DNA of 64,000 nucleotides, from contig NZ_LJGT01000038.1 in the NCBI RefSeq assembly GCF_001751365.1, positions 783,540 through 847,539 on the forward strand, given 5' to 3'. Both the position numbers and the translations under genes were made by a program. Under the pieces are notes generated by a model. That model saw only the letters and a list, made by a program, of their open reading frames with translations. It searched no databases and was not told where the DNA came from. Positions 49,304 to 58,477 of this stretch are shown in pieces. Position 1 is the first letter of the stretch; each line of letters starts with the position of its first letter. The DNA is from Streptomyces abyssalis (GTDB lineage Bacteria > Actinomycetota > Actinomycetes > Streptomycetales > Streptomycetaceae).

Positions 49304-49475
49304 CCGTTTCGCGGCAACTCACCGCTTTCGCGGCAACCGACCTGTGACACCGGCGGAAGGGACCGCCGGGCGACAATCAAACGGGGACGCGTTGGCAGCC
49401 CGGCTGTGACCTTCGTGACCGAGAGTGAGAGGGTTCCAGCGCACGCATGGCCGAATATCGACGTGGGGGGATGAG

Positions 49476-51383
49476 ATGGCGGAGCTGGCGGCGGACGACC
49501 CGCAATCCATCGGCCGTTACCGGCTGTTGAGCCGGCTCGGCGCCGGCGGCATGGGCCGTGTCTACCTGGCCCGGTCCGAGGGCGGACGTACGGTCGCCGT
49601 GAAGCTGATCAAGGCGGAGCTGGCCGCCGAGAAGGAGTTCCGCTCGCGTTTCCGGCTGGAGGTGGAGGCCGCCCGGCGCGTGGGGGCGCGCTGGACCGCA
49701 CCCGTTCTGGACGCGGACACCGAGGCCGAGAACCCGTGGGTCGCCACCGGCTACATCGCCGGCCCCTCCCTCGAACAGGTCGTCGCCGGCCGGACCGCCG
49801 CGGGCGAGGACCCCCTCCCCGAGAACACCATCCGCACGCTGGCGTACGGACTCTCCAGCGCCCTCCTCGACATCCACGGCGCCGGGGTCGTCCACCGCGA
49901 CCTCAAGCCGTCCAACGTCCTCGTGACCATCGACGGCCCGCGCGTCATCGACTTCGGCATCGTCCGCGCCCTGGACGCCCTTCCCGAATCGACGATGACC
50001 GGCACCGGAGTCGTCGTCGGCTCCCCCAGCTACATGTCGCCCGAGCAGATCCGCGCCCAGCAGGTCACTCCGGCCAGCGACGTCTTCTGCATGGGCTCGG
50101 TGCTCGCGTACGCCGCGACCGGGCGCAGGCCCTTCGGGAGTGAGGGCGGCGGCATGCACGCCGTGATGTTCCGCATCGCCGCCGAGGAGCCCGATCTCGA
50201 AGGGATCGAGGAGCCGCTGCGCGGGCTCATCGCGTCGTGCCTGGCCAAGGACCCGGCGGAGCGGCCCGCGCCCGAAGACGTCATCGCCGGCGTGCAGCCC
50301 ATCTCCACCGGTACGGCCTCCGCGCCGTGGCTGCCCACGACGCTGATCGCCGAACTGGGCCGGCACGCCGTGCAGCTGCTGGACACGGACACGCCGCCCT
50401 CGGGTTCCGGGCCGCCGGACGCCCTCGGCGACGGCAAGCCCGACGGCAACCCGGGCGGGAAGGCCGACGAGCAGCTGACCTCGGCGCTTCCCCGGCCGTC
50501 AGCGGAGCACTCCGCGGCTTCGCCGCAGCCGGGAGAGCCGGGAGAGGCCGGGCAGCCGTCCGCACCTGCTCCGCGTCCGGCGCGGGGCCCGGGCAAGCGG
50601 ACCACGATCGGCCTCCTGGCGGCGGTCGCCGTGGCGGGCGTCGCCTTCGCCGCGTCCGGCGCCGAACTCCCCCTGCTCGGCCCGGAGGAGGGCGGCAGCA
50701 ACAGCGAGTCCTCCGACATCCCCGAGAGTTACGTCGGCACGTGGGGCGGCGAGGTGACCAGGGACGGCGAACCCACCGGCCAGTACCGGCGGTTCGTCGT
50801 CACACACGGCAAGATCAACGAGGTCGTCGCCAACAGCGTCAGCCTCGGCACCGACTACGAGTGCAAGAGCGACGGAAAGCTCGTCGCGGCCGGCGACTCG
50901 GTCGAGCTGGACACCAAGGTCGTCAAGAGCGTCCCCGCGGGCAGGTGTTCGGCCCTGGGATCGCACAAGCTCACCAAAGCCTCCGGCTCGACGCTGAAGT
51001 GGGAGGCCGCGGGCCGCAACGCCACGCTCCGCCGCATCACCGGGCCCGAGAAGCTGCCCGAGGAGTATCTCGGCGTCTGGCAGCGGCAGTTGGCGGGCGG
51101 CGGCACCCAGCGGATGACCGTCGAGCAGGTGGAGCCCGGCAGCATGTCGGTCGGCATGGTCTCCGAGGCCCCTGACGAGCACTGCGAGGCGAAGGCCGAC
51201 GTGGTCTCCGTCGGCGGACGGGACGAACCCGTACGGCTGGGCCCGCCCCGCCTCGACCGCGCGGCCTCCTCCGGCGCGTGCGTCACCGGCCCATCCGCGA
51301 CACTGAGCGTCGAGAACGGGGCTCTCGTACGCGGCTTCGCCGAGGGAACCGTCAAGTCGTTCACGTACGAGCGCGTGGAGTGA
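49476..51383 (+). CDS. Ser/Thr protein kinase with single membrane helix and extracellular beta domain
   Basis: The 635-residue kinase is strongly similar to the preceding one in its kinase domain (SRLGAGGMGRVYLARS, VAVKLIK, HRDLKPSNVL, VIDFGIVRAL, GSPSYMSPEQI). A Pro/Gly-rich linker, one membrane helix (TTIGLLAAVAVAGVAFAASG, about 375-394) and an extracellular region follow. That region contains two related units, PESYVGTWGGEVTRDG and PEEYLGVWQRQLAGGG, which look like a lipocalin/calycin-type repeat and probably bind a ligand outside the cell. ATG 49476 is preceded by GGGGGGATGAG. Confidence 0.92.
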   Translation: MAELAADDPQSIGRYRLLSRLGAGGMGRVYLARSEGGRTVAVKLIKAELAAEKEFRSRFRLEVEAARRVGARWTAPVLDADTEAENPWVATGYIAGPSLEQVVAGRTAAGEDPLPENTIRTLAYGLSSALLDIHGAGVVHRDLKPSNVLVTIDGPRVIDFGIVRALDALPESTMTGTGVVVGSPSYMSPEQIRAQQVTPASDVFCMGSVLAYAATGRRPFGSEGGGMHAVMFRIAAEEPDLEGIEEPLRGLIASCLAKDPAERPAPEDVIAGVQPISTGTASAPWLPTTLIAELGRHAVQLLDTDTPPSGSGPPDALGDGKPDGNPGGKADEQLTSALPRPSAEHSAASPQPGEPGEAGQPSAPAPRPARGPGKRTTIGLLAAVAVAGVAFAASGAELPLLGPEEGGSNSESSDIPESYVGTWGGEVTRDGEPTGQYRRFVVTHGKINEVVANSVSLGTDYECKSDGKLVAAGDSVELDTKVVKSVPAGRCSALGSHKLTKASGSTLKWEAAGRNATLRRITGPEKLPEEYLGVWQRQLAGGGTQRMTVEQVEPGSMSVGMVSEAPDEHCEAKADVVSVGGRDEPVRLGPPRLDRAASSGACVTGPSATLSVENGALVRGFAEGTVKSFTYERVE

Positions 51384-51443
51384 GGGCTCCCGTCGCCCAC
51401 TGATCCCACCAGGCCGGACACCCCGGCCCACGCCCGGGGACTG

Positions 51444-53117
51444 CTATTTCGTCTCCAGGTCCCGCCGCCGGAAGCCCGCCAGCCCCGCCGCGAGCAGCGC
51501 TGCCGCGACCGCGGTGAGCACCGCCACCGGCGTCCAGTCCATCTCGGCGGCCGGCAGCTGCGGCACGTGGCCGAAGGGCGAGATGTTGTTCATCCAGCCG
51601 GGGAACCGCAGGATCTGCCCCAGGTAGCCGACGAGGAACGCGTAGACGGGCACGATCCACGCCGCCGCCGTGGCCTTCGGCAGCCAGCCGAAGAGCAGTG
51701 CCGCCACACCGGCCGTGACCCAGAGCGCGGGTGCGTAGGCCAGCGCCGCCCCGGTCAGCGACAGCACCAGGCCGCCGTCGCCCGTGGAGGCGGCCCCCGT
51801 GAGGCCGAAGCCGAGCCCCGCCAGCAGCAACGTCGCCGTGCCGCCCAGCAGCGCCACGGCCAGGTGGCTCCACATCCAGCGCACCCGGGAGAGCCCGGTC
51901 GACAGCAGCGACTCGGCCCGTCCGGCGCTCTCCTCCGCGCGGGTACGCAGCGAGGCGATCACCACGTACACGGCCGCCACCACCGCATTGACGATCATTA
52001 CGACGGAGGCGAAGGACTCCACGAAGTCGCGGCCGCCGGCCTGCGCGAGCGCCTCGTCCACCACGTCGACGTTCTTCAGCATGTCGTCGACGTCGCCGAG
52101 GATCGACCCGTACATCGACCCCAGCAGCAGCACCCCGAAGCAGAATCCGGCCAGCATGCCGCGGTGCAGCCGCAGCGCGAAGCCGAACGGCCGCACGAGC
52201 ACCCCGGAGGCCGTACGCCGCCCGGGCCGCGGACGGCGCAGGCCCGCTCCCACGTCGCGGCGCCCGCTGAGCACGTACGCGACGCCGCCCGTCACGGCGG
52301 TGAAGCCGGTCATCAGCAGCAGGGGCCACCACAGGTCGTCCACGAACGGATAGCTGCGCTGCGCCCACCCGATCGGAGACGCCCACGAGAGCGTGCCGTC
52401 ACCGACGTCGCCGGCCGCGCGCAGCACGTACGCGAGTCCGATCACGGCGACCGCCGTGCCGGAGGCGCCCCGCGCGTGCTCGCTGATCTGCACGGTGACC
52501 GCCGCGACCGCGGCGAAGAGCAGGCCGAGGCCGCCGAAGACCGCTCCGTAGAGCAGCGAGCCCTGCCAGGTCAGGCCGTCGGTGCCCGATCCGCCGAGGC
52601 CCGCGGCCAGCAGCGCGGCGAGCACCAGGTTGGTGATGAGAGCGACGGCGAGCGCGGCCGTCAGCGCCGCGTGGCGGCCCACGACCGTCGCACGCAGCAG
52701 CTCGGCCCGGCCGGTCTCCTCCTCGGCGCGGGTGTGCCGTACGACGATCAGGACGCTCATCAGCGCGACCAGGACGCCGTAGAAACCGAGCACTTGGTGG
52801 CTCAGCATCGCGCCCGTCCCGTAGCCGCCGTCGAGGTAGTGGCGGGGGCCGGTCATGGCGAGCCCGGCCGGGCTGTCCATCGTCTTCGCGAGGGAGGCAC
52901 GGGTGGCGGCGTCGCCGTAGAGGCCGGTGAGTTCGCTGAGGGTCGACAGGTGCGCCAGCAGCAGGGCGGCGATCCACACGGGAATCCGGACGCGGTCGCG
53001 GCGCAGCGCGAAGCGGATGAGCGTTCCCGTGCCGGCCAGCAGGCGGCCGCCGCCGTGGCGCTTCGCCGCGGGTGTCCGTGCGGCGGGGGTGGTGGGGGTG
53101 GCGGTGCCGGCGCTCAT
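51444..53117 (-). CDS. ABC transporter permease, tetronasin-exporter type
   Basis: A 557-residue protein with about twelve membrane helices in two similar halves, each beginning with a conserved region after a helix (VVRHTRAEEETGRAELLRA and ASLRTRAEESAGRAESLLS). This duplicated layout is typical of the TnrB3-like permeases of drug exporters. Its ATG shares a base with the stop of the ATPase gene (TGATG). The substrate is unknown; relatives confer antibiotic efflux. Confidence 0.9.
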   Translation of the reverse strand: MSAGTATPTTPAARTPAAKRHGGGRLLAGTGTLIRFALRRDRVRIPVWIAALLLAHLSTLSELTGLYGDAATRASLAKTMDSPAGLAMTGPRHYLDGGYGTGAMLSHQVLGFYGVLVALMSVLIVVRHTRAEEETGRAELLRATVVGRHAALTAALAVALITNLVLAALLAAGLGGSGTDGLTWQGSLLYGAVFGGLGLLFAAVAAVTVQISEHARGASGTAVAVIGLAYVLRAAGDVGDGTLSWASPIGWAQRSYPFVDDLWWPLLLMTGFTAVTGGVAYVLSGRRDVGAGLRRPRPGRRTASGVLVRPFGFALRLHRGMLAGFCFGVLLLGSMYGSILGDVDDMLKNVDVVDEALAQAGGRDFVESFASVVMIVNAVVAAVYVVIASLRTRAEESAGRAESLLSTGLSRVRWMWSHLAVALLGGTATLLLAGLGFGLTGAASTGDGGLVLSLTGAALAYAPALWVTAGVAALLFGWLPKATAAAWIVPVYAFLVGYLGQILRFPGWMNNISPFGHVPQLPAAEMDWTPVAVLTAVAAALLAAGLAGFRRRDLETK

Positions 53118-54049
53118 CAGGCTGCTCCCCCGTTGCCGTTCAGGGCGGCCAGCTCGTCGCCGTAGTGACGCAGCATCAGCTCTTCGAGGGTCGGCGGGTG
53201 GCTGGTGAGGCTGCGGATGCCGACGCTGCTGAGGTGCCGTACCGCCTCGTCGAGGTGCTCGCCGTCGACGGCGAAGTGCACCCGTCCCTTGTCCGTGTGT
53301 ACGTCGTGCACGCCCGGCAGCGTCTCCAGAGCCGTCACGGGCCGCTCGGTCTCGGCCTCGATCGTCGTGCGCGTCAGATGGCGCATGTCGCTGAGCGTCC
53401 CGGACTGGACGATCTTGCCCAGCCGGATGATGCTCACCCGGTCGCACAGCTTCTCCACCTGGGCGAGGATGTGGCTGCTGAGCAGCACCGTCTTCCCCGC
53501 GGCCTTGGCCTGGAAGATGACGTCCTGGAAGACGACCTCCATCAGCGGGTCGAGTCCCGCGGTGGGTTCGTCGAGCAGCAGCAGTTCGGCGTCGGAGGCG
53601 AGCGCGGCGACGATGGCGACCTTCTGCCGGTTGCCCTTGGAGTAGGTCCGCCCCTTCTTCGTAGGGTCGAGATCGAAGCGCTCGATCAGCTCGTCGCGGC
53701 GTGCGGCGTCGAGCCCGCCCCTGAGGCGGGCGAGCAGGTCGATCGCCTCGCCGCCGGTGAGGCCGGGCCACAGCTCGACGTCGCCGGGCACGTAGGCGAG
53801 GCGGCGGTGCAGGGTGACGGCCTCGTCCCACGGGTCGTGGCCCAGCAGCCGCGCGGTGCCGGCGTCGGCGCGCAGCAGGCCGAGGAGTACGCGGATGGCA
53901 GTCGACTTCCCGGCTCCGTTGGGCCCGAGGAAGCCGTGCACCTCGCCGGTCCGTACGTCGAGATCGAGGCCGTCGAGTGCGCGTACCCGGCCGAAGGTCT
54001 TCACGAGACCGGATACCGAGATCGCGGTGGCGGGTGTGTCCGTGTCCAT
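53117..54049 (-). CDS. ABC transporter ATP-binding protein, drug-export type
   Basis: A 310-residue ATPase with Walker [10 protein letters not shown], signature YSKGNRQKV (a variant of LSGGQ), Walker [14 protein letters not shown], and switch His in [11 protein letters not shown]. The divergent signature is usual for this exporter subgroup. A C-terminal domain of about 90 residues ends the protein. It is divergent from a MarR regulator, with a palindromic region between the two that probably controls both. Confidence 0.93.
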   Translation of the reverse strand: MDTDTPATAISVSGLVKTFGRVRALDGLDLDVRTGEVHGFLGPNGAGKSTAIRVLLGLLRADAGTARLLGHDPWDEAVTLHRRLAYVPGDVELWPGLTGGEAIDLLARLRGGLDAARRDELIERFDLDPTKKGRTYSKGNRQKVAIVAALASDAELLLLDEPTAGLDPLMEVVFQDVIFQAKAAGKTVLLSSHILAQVEKLCDRVSIIRLGKIVQSGTLSDMRHLTRTTIEAETERPVTALETLPGVHDVHTDKGRVHFAVDGEHLDEAVRHLSSVGIRSLTSHPPTLEELMLRHYGDELAALNGNGGAA

Positions 54050-54061
54050 GGACAGGAAGCT

Positions 54062-54098
54062 ACGCTTGCTTCATAAATTTGTGAAGTTAAGGAAGCGT
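54062..54098. promoter_or_regulatory. nested palindromes between exporter and MarR genes
   Basis: Inner repeat CTTCA-n8-TGAAG (54069-54086, CTTCATAAATTTGTGAAG) within an outer repeat ACGCTT / AAGCGT (54062-54067 and 54093-54098). The centre is AT-rich. It lies 13 bp from the exporter start and 44 bp from the MarR start, and is a very likely MarR operator. Confidence 0.7.
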
Positions 54099-54141
54099 TA
54101 GGATCGACCGCATCCGAGCTGAGCAGGGAGAAGCTGAAACG

Positions 54142-54696
54142 GTGCCCGAAGAGAGATCACGACGCACGTCCGAGCACGGCGGCGAGCAGCAGGAGGATTC
54201 GCAGGAGGCCCGGGAGCTGCGCCACTACGACGAGACCGCCTCCGCCTTCGTCGAGCGCTTCGCCGCCGACATGACTGAGGCCGGCATGCAGCGCATGGCC
54301 TCCCGCGTCTTCGCCTGCCTGCTCGCCTCCGACGACGGCTCGCTCAGCTCGGCACAGCTCGCCGAACGGCTGCGCATCAGCGCGGCGGCCGTCTCCGGCG
54401 CGGTCCGCTATCTCTCCCAGGTCCACATGGTCAGCCGCGAGCGCGAACCGGGCTCCCGCCGCGAGCTCTACCGCGTCCACGAGAACGTCTGGTACGAGGC
54501 CCTGCTGGACCGCGACCAGATCATCACCCGCTGGACGAGCACTCTGCGCTCGGGCGAGCAGAGCCTGGGCCCGGACACCCCGGCGGGGCGCCGCATACGG
54601 GAGACCCACGACCTTCTGGAGTTCCTCCAGGGCGAGTTGTCGGCCATGCTGACCCGCTGGCGCGCCCAGCACGCCGCGCTCAAGCAGGAAGAGTGA
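54142..54696 (+). CDS. MarR-family transcriptional regulator
   Basis: A 184-residue winged-helix regulator with [20 protein letters not shown] as the recognition helix region and [17 protein letters not shown] as the wing. The N-terminal 30 residues are charged and disordered. It is divergent from the ABC exporter, which it presumably represses until a drug binds. The GTG start follows GGGAG. Its 3' end overlaps the convergent DAG-kinase-like gene by 17 bp. Confidence 0.9.
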   Translation: MPEERSRRTSEHGGEQQEDSQEARELRHYDETASAFVERFAADMTEAGMQRMASRVFACLLASDDGSLSSAQLAERLRISAAAVSGAVRYLSQVHMVSREREPGSRRELYRVHENVWYEALLDRDQIITRWTSTLRSGEQSLGPDTPAGRRIRETHDLLEFLQGELSAMLTRWRAQHAALKQEE

Positions 54697-55576
54697 GGCT
54701 CCACGCCCCCGCGAGCGCCGTCCACGTCCGTACCCGTACCGGCCCGCCGACCAGCGCGTCCGCCCGGTAGCTGAAGTCGGGCCCCGACACCGTCACAGCC
54801 TTCGCCCGCGCCCGCACCAGGCCCGAACGGTCCGCGCCTTCGGGCCGTACGGTCACCTGCGCCAGGCTGTGCGCGCCCTCACCCGGACCCTCGGACTCCC
54901 TGCCGAAGCGACGGCCGAGGTCTCCCGCGCGCGAGGAACGAGGGCCCTTGTCCGGCGAGGTGACCCAGACCTCCGTCACCGGCCGGTCGAGGTCCGCCAG
55001 CAGCTCGCCGTCCGCCTCGACCCGCAGCCGCTGCGCGGGGACCCGCGTGCGCCGGGCAAGCGAAAGCGCCGCCTTCGCCTTCAGCGCCCCGGCGCGGCCC
55101 TGGGCCTCACCCCTGCCCTGCTGCCCCGGGATGCGGATGCCGCCCAGCACCACTCCGCCGCTGTCGTCTATCAGCAGCCCCAGCCGCTGTTCGACACCGT
55201 CGAGCACCGTGCGGGCGGCCGAGACCGCGTCCGCCGGGACACCCAGACCACACGTCAGAGCCACGGCGTCCTCCGCGCCGACGGGGACGACCGAGAGCAC
55301 CGCATCGTCCAACGCCCGCTCGCGGTGGAGCAGTCGGACGGCTCTCAGCAGCGCCCTGTCGTCGCCCACCACCACGGGGCGGCGACTGCCACGGCGGGCC
55401 AGCGCCCGCTCGGCCTCCTCCGGGCTCTCGGGAAGGCACACCTTCACCGCCGCCGCGCCCGCGCACAGCACGTCCCGCGCGATGCGCACGGATTCCCCGT
55501 CCCACAGCTTCGCGGCGGGGTCGATGACCAGGAGCAGCGAGAGCTGCGAGGTCCCCGTGGGGTCTGGAGCCGACAC
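54680..55576 (-). CDS. diacylglycerol-kinase-like protein
   Basis: The 298-residue protein resembles the catalytic fold of diacylglycerol/sphingosine kinases: strand-rich N-terminal domain ([17 protein letters not shown]), [38 protein letters not shown]. The usual NPxSG and GGDGT motifs are altered ([14 protein letters not shown]), so lipid kinase activity is uncertain. The C-terminal beta domain ([20 protein letters not shown]) fits the second domain of this family. GTG at 55576 follows GAGAGG. It is divergent from purA, as I recall from other streptomycetes. Confidence 0.65.
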   Translation of the reverse strand: MSAPDPTGTSQLSLLLVIDPAAKLWDGESVRIARDVLCAGAAAVKVCLPESPEEAERALARRGSRRPVVVGDDRALLRAVRLLHRERALDDAVLSVVPVGAEDAVALTCGLGVPADAVSAARTVLDGVEQRLGLLIDDSGGVVLGGIRIPGQQGRGEAQGRAGALKAKAALSLARRTRVPAQRLRVEADGELLADLDRPVTEVWVTSPDKGPRSSRAGDLGRRFGRESEGPGEGAHSLAQVTVRPEGADRSGLVRARAKAVTVSGPDFSYRADALVGGPVRVRTWTALAGAWSLTLPA

Positions 55577-55610
55577 CTTGTTCCTCTCTCAGGTAACCTC
55601 TCGGTGCAAG

Positions 55611-55639
55611 AGCCCCTGTCGCTGTTGCGACTAGGGGCT
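55611..55639 (+). promoter_or_regulatory. stable hairpin in the purA 5' region
   Basis: Outer stem AGCCCCT / AGGGGCT and inner stem GTCGC / GCGAC with a TGTT loop and one bulged T, giving 12 base pairs, followed by TTCCGCT. It lies 88 bp upstream of the purA start and 35 bp from the divergent gene. It may be an attenuator of purA or the end of a small RNA. Confidence 0.6.
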
Positions 55640-55726
55640 TCCGCTATCTGGGGCACCGGTCCGCGGCTCTGCGATGGCACTCGCCACGCACGTGGGACAT
55701 GCCCCGCCCGGAAGGGGTGTACGCCT

Positions 55727-57010
55727 GTGCCCGCACTCGTGCTGCTCGGTGCTCAGTGGGGTGACGAGGGCAAAGGGAAGGCCACCGACCTGCTCGGCGG
55801 TTCGGTGGATTACGTGGTGCGCTACCAGGGCGGCAACAACGCCGGCCACACGGTCGTCGTCGGCGACCAGAAGTACGCGCTGCACCTTCTCCCCTCCGGC
55901 ATCCTCTCGCCGGGCTGTGTGCCCGTCATCGGCAACGGCGTCGTCGTCGACCCGTCGGTCCTGCTCTCCGAGCTGAGCGGCCTGAACGAGCGCGGCGTCG
56001 ACACCTCCGGCCTTCTCATCAGCGGTAACGCGCACCTGATCACCCCGTACCACACGGAGGTCGACAAGGTGACGGAACGGTTCCTCGGCAAGCGGAAGAT
56101 CGGGACCACCGGGCGCGGCATCGGCCCCGCGTACGCGGACAAGATCAACCGGGTGGGCATCCGCGTCCAGGACCTGTTCGACGAGTCGATCCTGACGCAG
56201 AAGGTCGAGGCCGCCCTCGACTTCAAGAACCAGGTGCTCGCCAAGCTCTACAACCGCCGCGCCGTACGCACCGAGCAGATCGTCGAAGAACTCCTCGGCT
56301 ACGCGGACGCGCTGCGCGGCTACGTCGCCGACACGACTCTGATCCTCAACAACGCCGTGGACGAGGGGAAGGTCGTCCTCTTCGAGGGCGGGCAGGGCAC
56401 GCTGCTCGACGTCGACCACGGCACGTATCCCTTCGTCACCTCCTCCAACCCCACCGCGGGCGGCGCCTGTACGGGATCGGGCGTCGGGCCGACGAGGATC
56501 AGCCGCGTCATCGGCATCCTCAAGGCGTACACGACCCGCGTGGGCGCCGGCCCCTTCCCCACCGAGCTGCTGGACGCCGACGGTGAGGCGCTGCGCGAGA
56601 TCGGCGGTGAGCGGGGCGTCACGACGGGCCGCGACCGCCGCTGCGGCTGGTTCGACGCGGTCATCGCCCGCTACGCGACCCGCGTCAACGGCCTCACCGA
56701 CTTCTTCCTCACCAAGCTCGACGTACTGACGGGCTGGGAGCGCATCCCCGTCTGCGTCGGCTACGAGATCGACGGCGAGCGCATCGACGAACTCCCCTTC
56801 AGCCAGAGTGACTTCCACCACGCCACACCGGTATACGAGTACCTGCCGGGCTGGTCGGAGGACATCACCAAGGCCAAGTCCTTCTCCGACCTCCCGAAGA
56901 ACGCGCAGGGATACGTCAAGGCCGTCGAGGAGATGTCCGGCGCCCCCGTGTCCGCGATCGGAGTCGGCCCGGGCCGCGACGAGACCATCCAGATCAACTC
57001 GTTCCTCTGA
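55727..57010 (+). CDS. purA: adenylosuccinate synthetase
   Basis: PurA couples IMP and aspartate with GTP, the first step towards AMP. The 427-residue protein starts [20 protein letters not shown] (GTP P-loop and catalytic Asp) and continues with [46 protein letters not shown] and [11 protein letters not shown]. The GTG at 55727 follows GGAAGGGG. A structured leader hairpin lies upstream and a perfect 12-bp terminator downstream. Confidence 0.97.
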   Translation: MPALVLLGAQWGDEGKGKATDLLGGSVDYVVRYQGGNNAGHTVVVGDQKYALHLLPSGILSPGCVPVIGNGVVVDPSVLLSELSGLNERGVDTSGLLISGNAHLITPYHTEVDKVTERFLGKRKIGTTGRGIGPAYADKINRVGIRVQDLFDESILTQKVEAALDFKNQVLAKLYNRRAVRTEQIVEELLGYADALRGYVADTTLILNNAVDEGKVVLFEGGQGTLLDVDHGTYPFVTSSNPTAGGACTGSGVGPTRISRVIGILKAYTTRVGAGPFPTELLDADGEALREIGGERGVTTGRDRRCGWFDAVIARYATRVNGLTDFFLTKLDVLTGWERIPVCVGYEIDGERIDELPFSQSDFHHATPVYEYLPGWSEDITKAKSFSDLPKNAQGYVKAVEEMSGAPVSAIGVGPGRDETIQINSFL

Positions 57011-57055
57011 GCGCTGCCGGTGCCCGGCGCCCGGGCGCGGAAGCGAGCGGTACGT

Positions 57056-57084
57056 GTGCGCCCGGCCGGTGCGGCCGGGCGCAC
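57056..57084 (+). terminator. purA terminator
   Basis: Perfect 12-bp stem GTGCGCCCGGCC / GGCCGGGCGCAC with a 5-nt loop, 45 bp after the stop codon. Confidence 0.75.
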
Positions 57085-57136
57085 ACGGGACGGGGCGGGC
57101 TGGTGCACGGCACGCGGCCGAGCCGATGATGTCCCC

Positions 57137-57577
57137 ATGGCAGACCACTCCACGCTCATCGGCGAACTCGGCCTCCAACCGCACCCGGAGGGCGGCTGGT
57201 TCAGGGAGACCTGGCGCAGCGACGTCGCGATGCACCCCGACGGGTACGACGGGGAACGGGCCTCCGCCACCGCGATCTACTTCCTGCTGGGGCCCGGTGA
57301 CGAGTCACGCTGGCACGCCGTGCGTTCCGCGGAGATCTGGCTGTGGCATTCCGGGGCGCCGCTGAGTCTGCAGCTCGGCGGCGACGGCGAGGCTCCGGGT
57401 GACGAGCCGACGACGCTCACGCTCGGCCCGGACGTCGCGAGCGGCCAGCTGCCCCAGGCGGTCGTGCCGCCAGGGGTGTGGCAGCGGGCACGGCCCGTGG
57501 ACCGGGACGGGGAGACGCTGGTCAGCTGCATCGTCTCGCCGGGCTTCGACTTCGCCGACTTCCGCATGCTGCCCTGA
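57137..57577 (+). CDS. DUF985 cupin protein
   Basis: A 146-residue single-domain cupin of the DUF985 (cupin_5) family, showing LGLQPHPEGGWFRETWRS, TAIYFLLGPGDESRWHAVRS, WLWHSGAPL and VVPPGVWQRARP. Family members have a jelly-roll fold with a sugar-nucleotide- or metal-binding pocket, but no established reaction. The ATG at 57137 lies 17 nt after a possible upstream ribosome site. Confidence 0.88.
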   Translation: MADHSTLIGELGLQPHPEGGWFRETWRSDVAMHPDGYDGERASATAIYFLLGPGDESRWHAVRSAEIWLWHSGAPLSLQLGGDGEAPGDEPTTLTLGPDVASGQLPQAVVPPGVWQRARPVDRDGETLVSCIVSPGFDFADFRMLP

Positions 57578-57625
57578 GCGGCCCGGTCCGGCCCAGCCCG
57601 GCCCTCGGGGTCGGGTGGGCGCCGC

Positions 57626-58477
57626 TCAGCCCAGCGCGTCGACGAGTACGCCGAAGGCGGGCGTGCCCGGCGTGAAGGCCGCGTAGTGGCCGGCTCCGGT
57701 CAGCAGGTTGAGGCGGGCGCCCCAGTCGCCCGCGTAGCGGCGGGACAGCTCCAGCGGGACCACCTCGTCCGCCGTGCCGTGGAGGATCTCCACCGGTACG
57801 CGCGGCGGCACCCGCATCGGGTCGGCCTCCGCCATCCGCTCAGCGAATCCGCCCGACTGCACGTCGCCGCCCAGGAATTCGCGTACGGCGTCCGCGCTGA
57901 GCCGGAGCCGGCAGGCCCGTTCGAGATCGGCGACGGGGGCGACGGCCACGACGCGGTCCGCCGCACGGTCCCGGCCCGGGGCGGCGCCGAAGGGCTCCGA
58001 GCCCCCCGAACCCGACGTACCCGGCGCACCCGCCGAACCCGATGAACACGCCGCACCCGCCGAACCCGCTGCCCACAGGGCCAGTTGGCCGCCCGCCGAG
58101 TGCCCCAGCAGCACGTCCGGAGGCCCGAGAAGGCCGAGTGCGGCGTCGACGTCCTGTGCCGTCACCGGCCATCCGCCACCGCCGCCCACGCGCCGGTACT
58201 CCACGAGCTCGACGGTCATGCCCCGTTCCGCCAGGGCGGCGGCGAAGGGGGTCAGGTGTGTGCGGTCGTACGCCTCACGCCAGTAGCCGCCGTGCAGGAC
58301 AGTGATGCGCGGGCCCGGCGCGCCGACTCCGTACAAGTCGACGACCTGGGAGGGGTGTTCACCGTAGGGGACGGTTCTCTCCGGCGGTACGGGCGGCAGG
58401 CCCAGCAGCGCGTTCTTCTCCGCCTCGTTCCCCGTTCCCCCGCTTCCGGTCTCCCCGTTCCCGGTTGCCCCGTTCAC
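57626..58477 (-). CDS. kynB: kynurenine formamidase (arylformamidase), alpha/beta hydrolase
   Basis: The enzyme hydrolyses N-formylkynurenine to kynurenine and formate. The 283-residue alpha/beta hydrolase has the formamidase oxyanion motif HGGYWR (62-67), nucleophile Ser127 in LLGHSAGGQ, and C-terminal His in GAGHYAAF. It is the last gene of an operon with tryptophan dioxygenase and kynureninase, and its GTG overlaps the kynureninase stop in GTGA. It is assigned by motif and context. This hydrolase-type formamidase is of the animal/yeast kind, not the metal-dependent bacterial KynB, so the symbol is functional only. Residues about 138-168 are a Gly/Ser/Ala-rich insertion. Confidence 0.82.
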   Translation of the reverse strand: MNGATGNGETGSGGTGNEAEKNALLGLPPVPPERTVPYGEHPSQVVDLYGVGAPGPRITVLHGGYWREAYDRTHLTPFAAALAERGMTVELVEYRRVGGGGGWPVTAQDVDAALGLLGPPDVLLGHSAGGQLALWAAGSAGAACSSGSAGAPGTSGSGGSEPFGAAPGRDRAADRVVAVAPVADLERACRLRLSADAVREFLGGDVQSGGFAERMAEADPMRVPPRVPVEILHGTADEVVPLELSRRYAGDWGARLNLLTGAGHYAAFTPGTPAFGVLVDALG

